From: Coix lacryma-jobi var. lacryma-jobi
Taxonomy: Eukaryota; Streptophyta; Magnoliopsida; Poales; Poaceae
Direction of reading: 5' to 3'
DNA: 64,000 nucleotides
NCBI GenBank assembly: GCA_009763385.1
Contig: CM019830.1
Location: forward strand, 94,738,649 to 94,802,648
Shown: positions 1-10,585 of the stretch, one piece after another
Layout: each line of letters starts with the position of its first letter
Numbering within the stretch: position 1 is the first letter of the stretch
The notes under the pieces: generated by a model
Told to the model about the DNA's origin: nothing
What the model saw: only the letters and a program-made list of their open reading frames with translations
Database searches by the model: none
Position numbers and translations under genes: made by a program

Positions 1-897
1 GATTTAGGAGAAGCAACATATATTCTGGGCATTAAGATCTATAGAGATAGGTTAAAGAGGCTAATAGGATTAAGCCAAGAAACGTACATTGACAAGGTGT
101 TGAAGCGGTTCAACATGGAACAGTCCAAGAAAGGGTTCTTGCCTATGTCACATGGCATGCGCTTTAGCGAGAAACAGTGTCCTTCGACATCTGATGAGCG
201 AGAGTGCATGAGTAAGGTTCCATATGCTTCGGCTATTGGTTCCATCATGTATGCCATGATATGTACATGCTCGGATGTCTCATATGCTCTAAGTGTTGCG
301 AGCAGATATCGAGCTAATCCAGGTGAGAGTCACTGGACACTTGTTAAAAACATCCTTAAGTACTTGAGAAGGACTAAAGATGTGTTCCTAATCTATGGAG
401 GTGAGGAGGAGCTCGATGTAAATGGTTACACCGATGCTAGCTTCCAAACTGACACAGATGATTCACAATCTCAATCAGGTTTTGTGTTCACAATAAATGG
501 TGGTGCAGTCAGTTGGAAAAGTTCCAAGCAGGAGACCGTGTCTGATTCTACAGCAGAAGCCGAGTACACTGCAGCTAGTGGAGCTGCAAAGGAAGGTGTT
601 TGGATGAGGAAGTTCCTCATTGATCTTGGTGTGTTTCCAAATGCGTCCAGCCCATTGTCTTTACATTGTGATAGCAATGGGGCGATTGCACAGGCTAAGG
701 AGCCAAGGAATCACCAGAAGAACAAACATGTACTGCGGAAATTTCACCTCATTCGAGACTTCATTAAAAGAGATGAAATTAAGATGTGCAAAATACATAC
801 GGATTTGAATATAGCAGATCCTTTGACAAAGGCTCTTCCACAGCCTAAGCATGAGGCGCATGTGAGATCTATGGGTATTAGATATCTAAAAGATTAA
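1..897 (+). CDS. Ty1/copia polyprotein 3' end (RT tail and RNase H), Angela/BARE-like
   Basis: Open from the first base of the window with no start codon, so this is the C-terminal 298 codons of a pol polyprotein that begins upstream. The first residues (DLGEATYILGIKI) are the end of the reverse transcriptase. RNase H follows with the copia signatures GYTDASF, SGFVF, VSWKSSKQ, STAEAEY and LHCDSNGAI. The end carries HLIRDFI and NIADPLTKALPQPKHEAH. Known family: the PLTKALPQPKHEAH ending and the LTR start that follows are typical of the Angela/BARE branch of the Tork lineage. RNase H removes the RNA strand during reverse transcription in the virus-like particle. The reading frame is undamaged up to TAA at 895-897. 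A purine tract and the 3' LTR follow directly. Whether the full element is intact cannot be judged. Confidence 0.93.
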   Translation, partial: DLGEATYILGIKIYRDRLKRLIGLSQETYIDKVLKRFNMEQSKKGFLPMSHGMRFSEKQCPSTSDERECMSKVPYASAIGSIMYAMICTCSDVSYALSVASRYRANPGESHWTLVKNILKYLRRTKDVFLIYGGEEELDVNGYTDASFQTDTDDSQSQSGFVFTINGGAVSWKSSKQETVSDSTAEAEYTAASGAAKEGVWMRKFLIDLGVFPNASSPLSLHCDSNGAIAQAKEPRNHQKNKHVLRKFHLIRDFIKRDEIKMCKIHTDLNIADPLTKALPQPKHEAHVRSMGIRYLKD

Positions 898-905
898 CTC
901 TAGTG

Positions 906-917
906 CAAGTGGGAGAC
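906..917 (+). other. Polypurine tract of the left copia element
   Basis: A purine-rich run (AAGTGGGAGA) sits between the pol stop codon and the TG that opens the LTR. This is the position and composition expected for the plus-strand primer site. Confidence 0.75.
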
Positions 918-2165
918 TGTTGGGAATATGCCCTAGAGGTAATCATAGAGATGATGATATTTCTATTGTATCCATGATTTATTATATGTTCATTGAATAT
1001 CCATTAAAGACAACTTGTATTGATTGACAATTGTGTGAATTATCTGTGAAACTCTTTTACTTGTATGGTTATTCGATAGTTGTCCCTGATCGGAGTTCAT
1101 GTGAGGACACACATGAATATTAGATCAGCACATGTATTAGTTGATGACTATGTTTCACAAGTCATAGACATGGAGATGTCAAACTAATAATGTGGGCACA
1201 TGTATGACATGGGGCTGGACTAACCCAACATGAGATGTTCTTATTATCTCTTTACACATCATGTACGTTATGTCCTTAGACCTGAGATTGTGGTATATAC
1301 TCAAGATATGAATCGACTTACTTAGGGACTATCAAACACTACTTCGTAACAGAGTAGTTATAAAGATAGTCTTCAGGTTTGTCAGGAAATATGCTATGAG
1401 ACATAGACGATCAAGATGGGATTTGGCCCTCTCCATGCGAGAGAGATATCACTAGACCACTCATATGATTGGATCATAATATGCATGGCCGTGCTTAGGT
1501 TAAGTGTTAACCTATGAGTTGGACCAAATATTGTGTGGCAAGGGAATTACGTATATGTGATCGTGGTGGTTCGTCAGATATGATCTTTGCGTATACATAG
1601 GAGTTGACACGTCTTGCTAGAGGCCGCTGTCAACTATCGGGCGAGTAGGAGTACTCGGGCCGTGTCTGTGTGTGCGTGAACCCATAGGGTCGCACGCTTA
1701 AGGGGCTGGAAGCCTGATTCGAGTTGGACTCGAGTCAGACAAGGATTAGGATTTGCTAATGGGCCTCCAGGTCGGTAGGCTCATTAGGGACGCCTATATA
1801 AAGAGGGGGTGGGGCGACCAGGGTTGGAACCCACGTCATTAGACAACCGTCGCCCACCCCACGCCCGTGCCTATTGCCCCTCGCAGACCTAGCAGTCTGG
1901 AGGCGTGACGCTTCCTCCTTGTACGTGTGGGATACCTCGGAGGTGCTGCATCTGGAGCACAAGGACGAACCGCACGTGGAGACGTGAAGGTTGGACGTGA
2001 ACATCTACAGGGCATCGCTGCGACGCGCACGTCCACACCGAAGTCTTCTGCTGCACCTGCGCGTCTAGTGGTAATCCCGTAATCTATAACTAGCAGTAGT
2101 TCCTGGTTTATGGGGTCGAAATTTTTTTGTTTTCGGCTAGTGTAGCATCCTCGTAAAACCCTTCA
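918..2165 (+). repeat. 3' LTR of the Angela/BARE-like copia element
   Basis: Starts TGTTGGGAATATGCCC, a well-known opening of Angela/BARE-type LTRs, right after the polypurine tract. The proposed end is TTCA at 2165, because sequence homologous to the X-family LTR begins at 2166. That gives about 1248 bp. A TATA-like CCTATATAAAG lies near 1792-1802. The 5' partner LTR is outside the window, so the end position and target-site duplication cannot be confirmed. The X LTR on its right lacks its first 72 bp, which fits insertion of this copia element into the X LTR. Confidence 0.8.
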
Positions 2166-2362
2166 TGTTTTGCAGAAACAAGGATGAGTTAGGTCACGGT
2201 AATGGCGGTGATACGGGCATATGGAGTTCATGTCCCCTGGCGATGGAAATCATTTCAGTTTTTAAAGGACGGACGACGAAGACGGTGGTAGACTAGGCTA
2301 AGTGTCATATGGTGTTGGAGGACACTTAGGTAGTCTTAGGTCTTTGTTTTTCCTTTGGCCGT

Positions 2363-2371
2363 ACTATAAAG
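2363..2371 (+). promoter_or_regulatory. TATA box of X-family LTR (plus copy)
   Basis: ACTATAAAG lies in an LTR about 200 bp after its visible start. The mirror copy is at about 5626-5634 on the minus strand. Assigned from motif and position only. Confidence 0.45.
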
Positions 2372-2538
2372 GGGAGCGTGAATCAATAGCTTGACCTAGA
2401 TGAGTCAATTGAGGTAGGTGTGGTGCACACTTGTTATTTCATAGCCCTAGGTAGCTTTGAGAGAGCCCTTATGTCGTGAGGATGAAAAGTCGTTAAGGCC
2501 GCGTCGTGATCCGAGTTAGTTTTTGCCTGTGAAACAGG

Positions 2539-2900
2539 CATCGGACGCTGGCCTGGTGGGCATCAGACGCGCGTCCGATGCTCACTAGACTTGGGTCTGT
2601 CTGGTGCGTGGCATCGGACGCTCCGATGTTGTCACATCGAACGCGCCCATGCCACTGTTCACTTGCGAGTGAATTTGGGCATGCATCGGACGCTGGCATG
2701 GGATGTTGAGGGCCAGCGTCCGATGGCCATGCAGAGAGGTTCCAGAGAGGTCAGAATCGCATCGGACGCGTCCTATGTGATGGTATCGGACGCTGCCCAG
2801 CGTCCGATGTCCCTTTGAAAGGTCTGATAGAAGGTACAGTTGACCTTGGGTCGAGGGCATCAGAACGTCCGATGCCAGGCATCGGAGTGTCCGATGCCCC
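2539..2900. repeat. CATCGGACGC decamer array in X LTR (left arm)
   Basis: About a dozen copies of CATCGGACGC or its reverse complement GCGTCCGATG, with one- or two-base variants, are spread over 360 bp. Several face each other to form palindromes such as GCGCGTCCGATGC. The array is downstream of the TATA box, so it should be present in the transcript leader. Confidence 0.85.
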
Positions 2901-3667
2901 CGAAAAACGCCCAACACAGTGCTCTTTTGGATGGCCGGCTGGGGGAGTATTTATACATCACATCTTCATCCATTAGGGTGTTCTTGCCACTTCCATATGC
3001 TGAGAGACACATTGTGAGTGTGAGAAAGTGCAAGAGCCCTAGTGAGGTTGAGAGAATTACTAATTGAGAGAATTAGTGACCTCCTAGTGAGAATTGAGTA
3101 GCAAGTGTGCATCCATCCATCTCTTTGGCCTTGTGTTGGTCAAGTGAGAGTTCTAGCTTGTTACTCTTGGTGATCGGCATCACCTAGACGGCTTGGTGGT
3201 GATCGTGAAGCTTGGTGATCATCCGGAGGCTTGTGGATGACCCAAGGAGGCTTGTGACCGGTAGTGAGCGATTCACCGGGCCAGAGTGGCGAAGAATTAG
3301 CTCATAGTGAGCACTTGATCCTTGCGCGGATCAAGAGGGAGAAATACCCTTGCGCGGGTGCTCCAACGAAGACTAGGGGGGTGCCGACACCTCGATACCT
3401 CGACAAAAAGATCGTTGTGTCATCTCTACTCTCTTTACTTACGCATTTAAATTTGAGCAATTCAATTCCGCAATTTACTTGTTGTTCATTCATACTTGAA
3501 TTGCTTTGCTAGAGTAGAAATGACATAGTGATAGTCCTTTGTGCGGTAGAGTTTAGAGAAACACACTTCTAGGCGCAAGGGGTTAATTGGGCTTGATAGG
3601 TTTTAATTTGTGCTAAAGTTTTAGAAAAGCCCAATTCACCCCCCTCTTGGGCATCTTGATCCTTTCA

Positions 3668-4211
3668 ATGTGGAAACATCATCTTGATGTAGCACGGTCA
3701 CAATGTGTCCATACTTCTCAATTGGAAGGACACAAAGAATCTTCCTCACAACATCGGATGGTTGCATTCGTGTGAGGCCAAGTCCATTAGGCTCTTCTAC
3801 AAGAACATTCAAGCGTGAGTACATTTCATTTGCACTTTCATGAGCAAGCATTTCAAAAGAATGTAACTTTTGCCTAACCAAATGATAACTCTCCTCACGC
3901 TCACTCTTGGTTCCCTCATGGAGAGCACAAATGTTATCCCATAGATCATGGGCATTCTTGTGGTTCCGGACGCGGTTAAACACATGCTTGCAAATGCCTC
4001 TAAATATGATGTTTTTGACTTTTGCATTCCACTTCTCATTCTCTTCCTCATGTGGCATGAGGCTAGTGCCCTCCTTGGGTTTGGGGAACCCGGTTATTGC
4101 GGCTTCGCGGCATTTCACATCAACCGCTTCTAGGTATGACTCCATACGGATTTTCCAATATGGGAAGTCGTCTCCCTCGAACATGGGAGGTGGTCCATCA
4201 CCTCCGAACAT
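3668..4211 (-). pseudogene. X-family copia gag, 5' fragment
   Basis: The start ATG is at 4211 on the minus strand, 40 bases after the primer binding site. About 181 codons remain. The protein opens MFGGDGPPPMFEGDDFPYWKIRMESYL, the DUF4219-like start of copia gag. A UBN2-type gag segment follows (DLWDNICALHEGT, then VRQKLHSFEML, then SANEMYSRLNVLVEE). Gag forms the particle shell. The coding sequence stops making sense at 3667, where the inverted X LTR starts; the few codons beyond the junction are LTR sequence. No zinc knuckle or pol is present in the window. No frameshift is evident in what remains. Confidence 0.85.
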
Positions 4212-4250
4212 CTTAGCTCTAAGAGGTTAAGCCTAATTCGAGAGCACGAG

Positions 4251-4262
4251 GCTCCGATACCA
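4251..4262 (-). other. Primer binding site of X element (initiator tRNA-Met)
   Basis: The minus strand reads TGGTATCGGAGC two bases after the LTR end. It matches the usual copia site TGGTATCAGAGC, complementary to the 3' end of initiator methionine tRNA, with one change. It fixes the minus strand as the element's sense strand. Confidence 0.85.
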
Positions 4263-4502
4263 ATTGAAAGGATCAAGATGCCCAAGAGGTGGTGTGAATT
4301 AGGCTTTTCTAAAACTTTAACTTGAATTAAAACCTATTAAACCCAATTAACCCCTTGTGCTTAGAAGTGTGTTTCTCTCTATTCTACCGCACAAAAGACA
4401 ATGTCTATGCCACTCCTACTCTAGCAAGGCAATTCAATAAAGTATGAACAACAAGTATATTGCGGAATTGAATTGCTCAAAAGTAAATGCGTATGTAAAG
4501 GA

Positions 4503-4628
4503 GTAGAGATGACACAACGATTTTTTTGCCGAGGTATCGAGGTGTCGGCACACCCCCCTAGTCCGGAGTAGAGATGACACGATGATTTTTTTGCTGAGGT
4601 ATCGAGGTGTCGGCACACCCTCCTAGTC
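4503..4628. repeat. 63-bp tandem duplication inside the X LTR
   Basis: Two adjacent copies of a segment reading, on the plus strand, TAGAGATGACAC, then a run of T, then GAGGTATCGAGGTGTCGGCA, then CCTAGTCC. They differ at a handful of bases. The inverted partner LTR has only one copy (around 3360-3435), so the duplication arose after the two LTRs diverged. Confidence 0.8.
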
Positions 4629-5101
4629 CTCGTTGGAGCACCCGTGCAAGGGTATCGCTCCCCCTTGATCCGTGCAAGGATCAAGTGCTCACTATGAGCT
4701 GATTCTTCGCCACTCCGGCCCGGTGAATCGCTCACTACCGGTCACAACCTCGCTTGGGTCATCCACAATGCCTCCGGATGCTCTCCAAGCTTCACGATCA
4801 CCACCAAGCCGTCTAGGTGATGCCGATCACAAAGAGTAACAAGCTAGAACTGTCACTTGACCAAGCCAAGGCCAAAGAGATGGATGGATGCACACTTGCT
4901 ACTCAATTCTCACTAGAAGGTCACTAATTCTCGCGATTAGCAATTCTCTCAACCCCACTAGGGCTCTTGCACCTTCTCACACTCACAATGTGTCTCTCAG
5001 CAGATGGAAGTGGCAAGAACACTCTAATAGAGGAGGGGAGGAGTATAAATACTCCCCCAACTGACCATCCAAAAGAGCACTGAATAATACAATTTTTGGG
5101 G

Positions 5102-5465
5102 GCATCGGACGCTCTGATGCCTGGCATCGGACGCGCCGATGCCCTCGACCCAACGGACAACTGTACTTTCTGTCAGACTGTTTAAAGAAGCATCGGACAC
5201 TGGGCAGCGTCCGATGCCCTCGCATAGGACACGTCCGATGCGAATTTGACCTCTCTGGAACCTCTCTACATGGACATCAGACGCTGGACCTCAGCGTCCG
5301 ATGCCAGCGTCCGATGCACCCTCAAGTTCACTCGCAAGTGAACAGTGGCGCAGGCGCGTCTGATGTGACACCATCGGTGCGTCCGATGCCACGCATCAGA
5401 TTCACTCAAGTCTAGTGAGCATCGGACGCGCGTCCGATGCCCACCAGGCCAGCGTCTGATGCCCT
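5102..5465. repeat. CATCGGACGC decamer array in X LTR (right arm)
   Basis: Mirror image of the left-arm array: repeated CATCGGACGC / GCGTCCGATG with small changes, some in palindromic pairs. Transcribed leader side of the LTR. Confidence 0.85.
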
Positions 5466-6204
5466 TTTCAAGGGCAAAACCAACTCGGATCGTGACGCGG
5501 CCTTAACCACTTTTCATCCTCACGACATAAGGGCTCTCTCTGAGCTACCTAGGGTTATGAAGTAACAAGTGTGCACCACACCTACCTCAATAGACTTATT
5601 TAGGTCAAGCTACTGATTCAAGCTCCCCTTTATAGTACGGCCAAAGGAAAAACAAGGACCTAAGACTACCTAAGTGTCCTCCAACACCATATGACACTTA
5701 GCCTAGTTTACCACCATCTTCGTCGTCCGTCCTTTGAAAACCGAAATGATTTCCATCGCTAGGGGACATGAGCTCCATATGCCCGTATCATCGCCATTAC
5801 CATGTGCGGATACATGGGTGTATGCCGAGTCTCTGTGTGATGAGTGATTGTCAACGGAGATGATGCGCATGTTCTTTGGCTTGTGTTGTGCAGGTGTCGA
5901 GCACGGAGACAGTGATCGATGGCGGGTGAAGGTCAAGTTGCGACGTGCCGTGCCGACGGACCGGGCGCGATGAAGGATGGGCGTGCCGTGCGGCGGACGT
6001 GCCATGCCGATGTATCGGACGGTGAAGGGCGGACGTGGACTTAGACTGATGGACTGGAGGCCGGAGGATCAGCTGTGGTGGCTGGCAGCCTGCGACAGCG
6101 ACAAGCGGAGAAGTGCGATCATGTCAGTGGAAGGGGTGCACAGGCGGTGCATCCCCTCTACGACGCCGGTTTGTTGGTAGAGCCCGGAAAAACCAACGGT
6201 GGAC

Positions 6205-6463
6205 GGTTTCCAGGTTTGGGCCTCAAAACCTGGGTGCTGGGTTTCCAGGTTGAGCCACAAAACCTGGGCGTGACGGTTTCCAGGTTGAGCCTCAAAACCT
6301 GGGCGTGGGCCGGTTTCCGAGTTTGGGCCTCAAAACTCGGGCGCTGCGGGTTTCCGAGTTTGGGCCACAAAACTCGGGCTGGAGGCTGGTTTCCCGGTTT
6401 GGGCCTCAAAACCGGGGGCTGATGGAAAAGGCTGGTTTCCCGGTTTGGGCCACAAAACCGGGG
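6205..6463 (+). repeat. Seven-unit covarying hairpin array, S1 5' LTR
   Basis: Seven units about 40 bp apart, each with an 8-bp inverted repeat around a short loop (GGGCCTC, GAGCCTC or close). The stems are CCAGGTTT in units 1-3 (TT followed by GAGCC in units 2 and 3), CCGAGTTT in units 4-5 and CCCGGTTT in units 6-7. Each is matched by its own complement after the loop. The array lies upstream of the TATA box, in U3. Confidence 0.9.
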
Positions 6464-6654
6464 GTGCAGAGTGGTGGCGGCACGTGGCGGCGATCTGAAG
6501 GTTGCGTGGAGGCGACGCGGAAGACCGTGCGGGCGTGGCCATCGGATCTACCTACCACCAGCGGGTGGACCAGATTAGCCTTAGGGTTTTCCTGGCCCGC
6601 TCTGTAATTAGAGTAGAGAGGGGTAGAGTAGGAAATAGACTTAGGCTAGGTTAG

Positions 6655-6663
6655 TATAAGTAG
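6655..6663 (+). promoter_or_regulatory. TATA-like box of S1 5' LTR
   Basis: TATAAGTAG lies between the hairpin array and the decamer array, and the same site is present in every S-type LTR copy. It is the best candidate for the LTR promoter; transcription would start about 30 bp downstream. Confidence 0.5.
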
Positions 6664-7239
6664 TCCAGGGGAGACACCCCCCCTCCCCATCTCAGTTTTA
6701 GCTATTTCAGTTAGTGCCTTCATTTGCTAGGGTTTCCCACTCTCCCATCCCTGCTTTAGCTAGTTGAGATCCGCAGAGAGACTCCACTCTGTGTACTGTT
6801 GATTCGAGGAAGTGAGGTCGTATCCTCACCTTGGATCCCATCTCTTGGTGTCAATTCGTGTTTTGATTTCATGTTCATCATGTTCTTCGCGGATTGCTTT
6901 GTGCCTTGAGTTTTCCCGTCGCTTGATCTTTGTGCTCGGTTCATCTTTTGCGATTCCGTTTGAACTGAGTTGTTCTAGATCGTGAGGCACTTCTTTCCAC
7001 CGAAAGAAATCATCTCTAACCTCACGGTCTAGGAGATCGATCAAGTTTTAGTTTCGGGTCTCTTTTTCTTCCTTCCCCCGAATTCCTTCGATTCACCGAT
7101 TTGGAGTTAGGTTCGAGCCATGATCTCTTAGAGATAGCTCACTAACCTCCTTGTGACTCCTCAGATCGAATCCCAAGCCTAGAGCACTTGATTCGGAGGA
7201 GATCGGGTTGAATCGCCAGAGTTTCAGTGCAGTTTCGGG

Positions 7240-7520
7240 GTGACCGGACGCCGGTCACGACTTGACCGGACGCGTCCGGTCGTTGAAGGTTTGAGCGTGT
7301 TCTGGTTTTTGCTCTGACCGGACGCTGGAGTTTAGTGGTGACCGGACTCGCCCATAGTCCTGTTCACTACTCGAACGTGCTTGTGACCGGACGCACGGGG
7401 ATCGACCGGACGCTTGCAGTCACTGCGTCCGGTCAGTTCCAGAGAGGTCCAAAACCGGTTTTTGGCTGACCGGACGCGTCCGGTCCCAGCTGACCGGACG
7501 CAGGCAGAGTCCGGTCGATC
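7240..7520. repeat. GACCGGACGC decamer array, S1 5' LTR
   Basis: About ten copies of GACCGGACGC or GCGTCCGGTC, some meeting to form palindromes (GACCGGACGCGTCCGGTC). It takes the same place in the LTR as the CATCGGACGC array of S2, but the word differs by two bases. Confidence 0.88.
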
Positions 7521-7787
7521 CAGTTTCGCGCCGTTTCGTTCGCGGTTCGTTCGTTCTTGATTGGACTCGAGTTTCGTCTTTTGCGTTGGCTTTCTAGGGT
7601 TGTCTAGTGTCCCGCTGTGCTTCGTGGAAGCATCCACCCTACATCTAGGGTCGTGGACATTAGCAAGCTCTAGGGTTCGCTTTTGGGGTTGAGTTTGGGA
7701 CAGTGGCATCTAGTTTCCGAAAGGAAATTTTGAAGCTCCCATTCACCCCCCTCTGGTCGCTTTCGGGTAGCTTCTCGGTCCTTCAAT

Positions 7788-7799
7788 TGGTATCGGAGC
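7788..7799 (+). other. Primer binding site of S1 (initiator tRNA-Met)
   Basis: TGGTATCGGAGC two bases after the LTR end; the copia-type site complementary to initiator methionine tRNA with one change from TGGTATCAGAGC. Confidence 0.88.
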
Positions 7800-7848
7800 G
7801 GGTTAAGGATCTTCCACCTTAGCCGGTTCCAGATCCACCGAAGGCGAC

Positions 7849-10580
7849 ATGGATCGCGGCGTGGGCAAACCGCCGTTTTTCGATGGGACGAACTATGCGT
7901 ATTGGAAGATACGTATGTCGGCCTATTTGCAGAGCTTGGGCGCTTCGATCTGGGATATTTGCAACTCCCCTGATTACATGGTCTTGGCTGCTCGTGTGAC
8001 TCAACAGCAGATCGATGAGCACGATGCCAATAGCCGAGCCCGTAATGCTCTTTTCTCTTGTTTGAGCATGGGTGAGTTTGATCGTGTTTCTCATCTCGCT
8101 ACGGCTCGGGAGATCTGGGACACTCTCATGCGTTTTCATGAGGGCACCTCTCAAGTCAAAACCCGACTCTACGAGTCGTTCAAGCGAGAGTATGAGAACT
8201 TTAGACATCAACCTGGCGAGAGCATAGAAAGTTTATTCGCTCGCTTTCAGGTGATTGTCAATAGGATGAGGGCTAACAGAGAGCAGTTGCCATTTGACGA
8301 TCATGAGCGTGCTTTGAAGCTTTTGCACACTCTTGACCGTTCGGTGTGGGACTCCAAGGTTCAGGCAATCATCGAATCGCCGAACTATGAGACCCTCACC
8401 TGCGACGAGCTCTTCAGTAAGCTCAAGTCCAGTGAGATTGATGCTATGGCGAGGGCTTCTTTTGAAAATCCTTCTCGCCCGTCCATGGCTTTGGTTTCCG
8501 GCTCTTCCTCTAACCCCTCAGCTGGCTTTGCGCTTTCTTCTCTCTTTTCTGTGACAGAGGACCAGCTGGAGTCTTTGGGAGATGACGAGTTGGCTTTGCT
8601 CGCCAACCGGTTCTCGAGGTTCCACAACAACCGCATAAACCGTCGTTGAGGAGGAGGACGCACGGGATGCTACGAGTGCGGCGACCCCGACCACTTCATC
8701 GCCAACTGCCCCAAGAAGAACAAGCACTTGGGCAAGGGCGAACATGGGCGCAAGCGCGACTCCAAGTACAAGGAGAAGCACGTCCCCCAAGGCACAAGAA
8801 ACGGGGCGGCTTCGACAAAGAGTACATCAAGAAGAAGTACTTGGAGAAGCAGCAAGCTGAGCAGCGCGTATTCATCGCCACGCTCAGCGACGTCGACGGC
8901 TCGGATGACGACTCCGCCAGCTCGAGCGATGACGAGTCCGAGAAGAAGAAGAGGATCGAGGACAAGCTGAACGACCTCTGCTTCTTCGCCGACGACGACG
9001 GCTTCTGCACCATGGCGCTGGGCGATGAGGTCGACGGCGAGCCGGAGCGTACCCCTCGGAACGACGACGACGACGACACCTCCCAGGTATCTCTCACCTA
9101 CGACGAGCTTTCCTCCGAGGTTGAGAAGTTGACTGCTGCCCTCCTTAGCCAAGATAAGTTGCTTAGGCGTGCCGCTAGAGAGCGCAAGGAGTTTAGGCAG
9201 AAGTGGGAGGACACGGTGAAGGAGCTTGAGTTCGCTCGGTCCACCGTGGTAGTGTCGGAGGAGGCGGAGTGCGAGTCGTGCACCGCGCACATGACTGACC
9301 TTCTCACTCTGAGAGGTAAGTATGCTGCGTTGGTTGGAGAGGTGGATGAGCTCCGTGCTAGGCCGCAGCTGTTGGGTGCGTGCAAGACTTGTCCTGTCTT
9401 GCAAACTGAGTTGGCAGAGAAGAATGCCAAGATTGAGTCTTTAGTCAAGGCCAGCTCAGATAGCACTTGTGTCACGAGGTGTGCTTTGTGTGAGGGCCTG
9501 GAGATGGAGATTGCCAATGTGAAGCATGGCAAGATGCAAACCGAGGAAGAAAACACATACCTTCGGTCCATCTTGTCATGGGTCTCCAGTAGTGAGCCGC
9601 AGCTCGGGATGATGATCTCCTAATTCAAGCGAGCTGTTGGTGCCCCTGGTGTAGGTTTTGCTCAGAGTGTTGATCTCTCAGCCTTTGGGAAGATTGGAGA
9701 GTCTAGTGGTCTGAACCCATGTGAGAAGCCCAATTCCACCACTACTCCCAAACTTGCCAAGCTTCCACTCAAAGAGCCAGCCAAGCCTATCACCCAAGAT
9801 GGTGTGGTTGAGGAACCCCCTAAAGTTCCTCCCAAGAACCCAGTTTGGGCACCCAAGCCAAACCACCTCAAGAACAAGCTTGATGCTATGCCACCCATCA
9901 GAGAGGAGTGTTTGTCTCAGAAGGGCAAAGTGAACCACACCCACAGCCCTGGTCACCAACAACCCCCTTTGCGTGCGGTGAGGTACCAGTGTGATTTCTG
10001 TGGGAGGGATGGTCACTTGAGCGAGTTCTATTTTAGGCGCAAGAGAGAGGCGCGCAGGGCTCGGGAGATGGAGAACCCGGACATGTACCATCCAGCTCAT
10101 GGTGGACATGTACCGAAGGCCCAGGGGAGAGCTGCTAGGTCCGGACGTCAGGGTCCCAGGCCTAGGCAGGAGATGAGAGCCCCGAGGAGGGAGACTAGGC
10201 CTAGAGGTCCAACACCTCAGTTTGTTAGGCCTAGGCAGGAGAGAGCTCCAAGGAGAGACGCATGAGCAGTTGAGCCCCAGGCTCCTAGGCGTAAACCTCG
10301 TAGAGAGCGTGCCCGACGGGGTCCTGCTTTTGCAGGTAACGGACCCCGTGGCGGAGGCTTTGTTGAGCGCTTTCCCCCACCGCAGTTTGGGTATCGCGGT
10401 GAGCGCTTCTTCCCCAGCGGACCACGTTTTTCTCAGCGTGGTGATCGCTTCCCTCGTAGACGTGCTAGGAATGGTTTTTCTGCTAACCGTTCTTTTGAGC
10501 AGCCGGCCCAACACTGGTATTACCCTTATTTCACTAACCCCAGTGTTGGACCGTATGCTCACCCTATGTCTTTCTATTGA
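7849..10580 (+). pseudogene. S1 gag, broken
   Basis: The ATG at 7849 follows the primer binding site by about 50 bases and matches the S2 start. The first 266 codons are intact (MDRGVGKPPFFDGTNYAYWKIRM, then UBN2-type gag). The frame then breaks: TGA at 8647-8649 replaces an arginine seen in S2; a small deletion near 8785-8800 shifts frame after the first CCHC knuckle (CYECGDPDHFIANC, about 8671-8712); TAA at 9621-9623 replaces a glutamine; a change near 10263 adds another TGA. The second knuckle (CDFCGRDGHLSEFY, about 9991-10032) has lost its last cysteine. The acidic and coiled-coil middle is still recognisable. It cannot make a full Gag. Confidence 0.9.
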
Positions 10581-10585
10581 TGTAG

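Larger units (their letters stand above)
2166..3667 (+). repeat. X-family copia LTR, plus orientation (left arm of an inverted pair), first 72 bp missing
   Basis: Matches, in reverse complement, the split LTR at 4265-5804 plus 28454-28553, at roughly 93 percent identity where I aligned it. It ends in CTTTCA at 3667. Compared with the other arm it lacks the first 72 bp (interrupted by the left copia element) and one copy of a 63-bp duplication. A TATA-like CTATAAAG lies at 2364-2371 and a decamer array at about 2539-2900. No primer binding site follows 3667. Minus-strand gag sequence follows instead, so this LTR either belongs to a second X element inserted head-to-head or arose by self-integration. 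Confidence 0.82.
4265..5804 (-). repeat. X-family 5' LTR, minus orientation, main part
   Basis: On the minus strand the LTR runs from 28553 to 4265, interrupted by S1. This is its 1540-bp 3' portion, ending CTTTCA just before the primer binding site. It contains a decamer array (about 5102-5465), a TATA-like box (about 5626-5634) and a 63-bp tandem duplication (about 4503-4628). The last five bases, ccatg (5800-5804), are one copy of the target-site duplication made by S1. Joined to the part at 28454-28553 the LTR is about 1640 bp. Confidence 0.85.
5805..7785 (+). repeat. 5' LTR of S1
   Basis: 1981 bp, from TGCGGATACATG to GGTCCTTCA, followed two bases later by the primer binding site. U3 holds a seven-unit hairpin array (6205-6463). 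A TATA-like box is at 6655-6663. The downstream part holds a GACCGGACGC array (about 7240-7520). Pairs with the 3' LTR at 14530-15465 plus 27402-28448. Confidence 0.93.

Noticed and set aside
3636..3667. Extending X gag to the stop at 3636
   Set aside because: The last ten codons are reverse-complement LTR sequence (CCTCTTGGGCATC), not gag.
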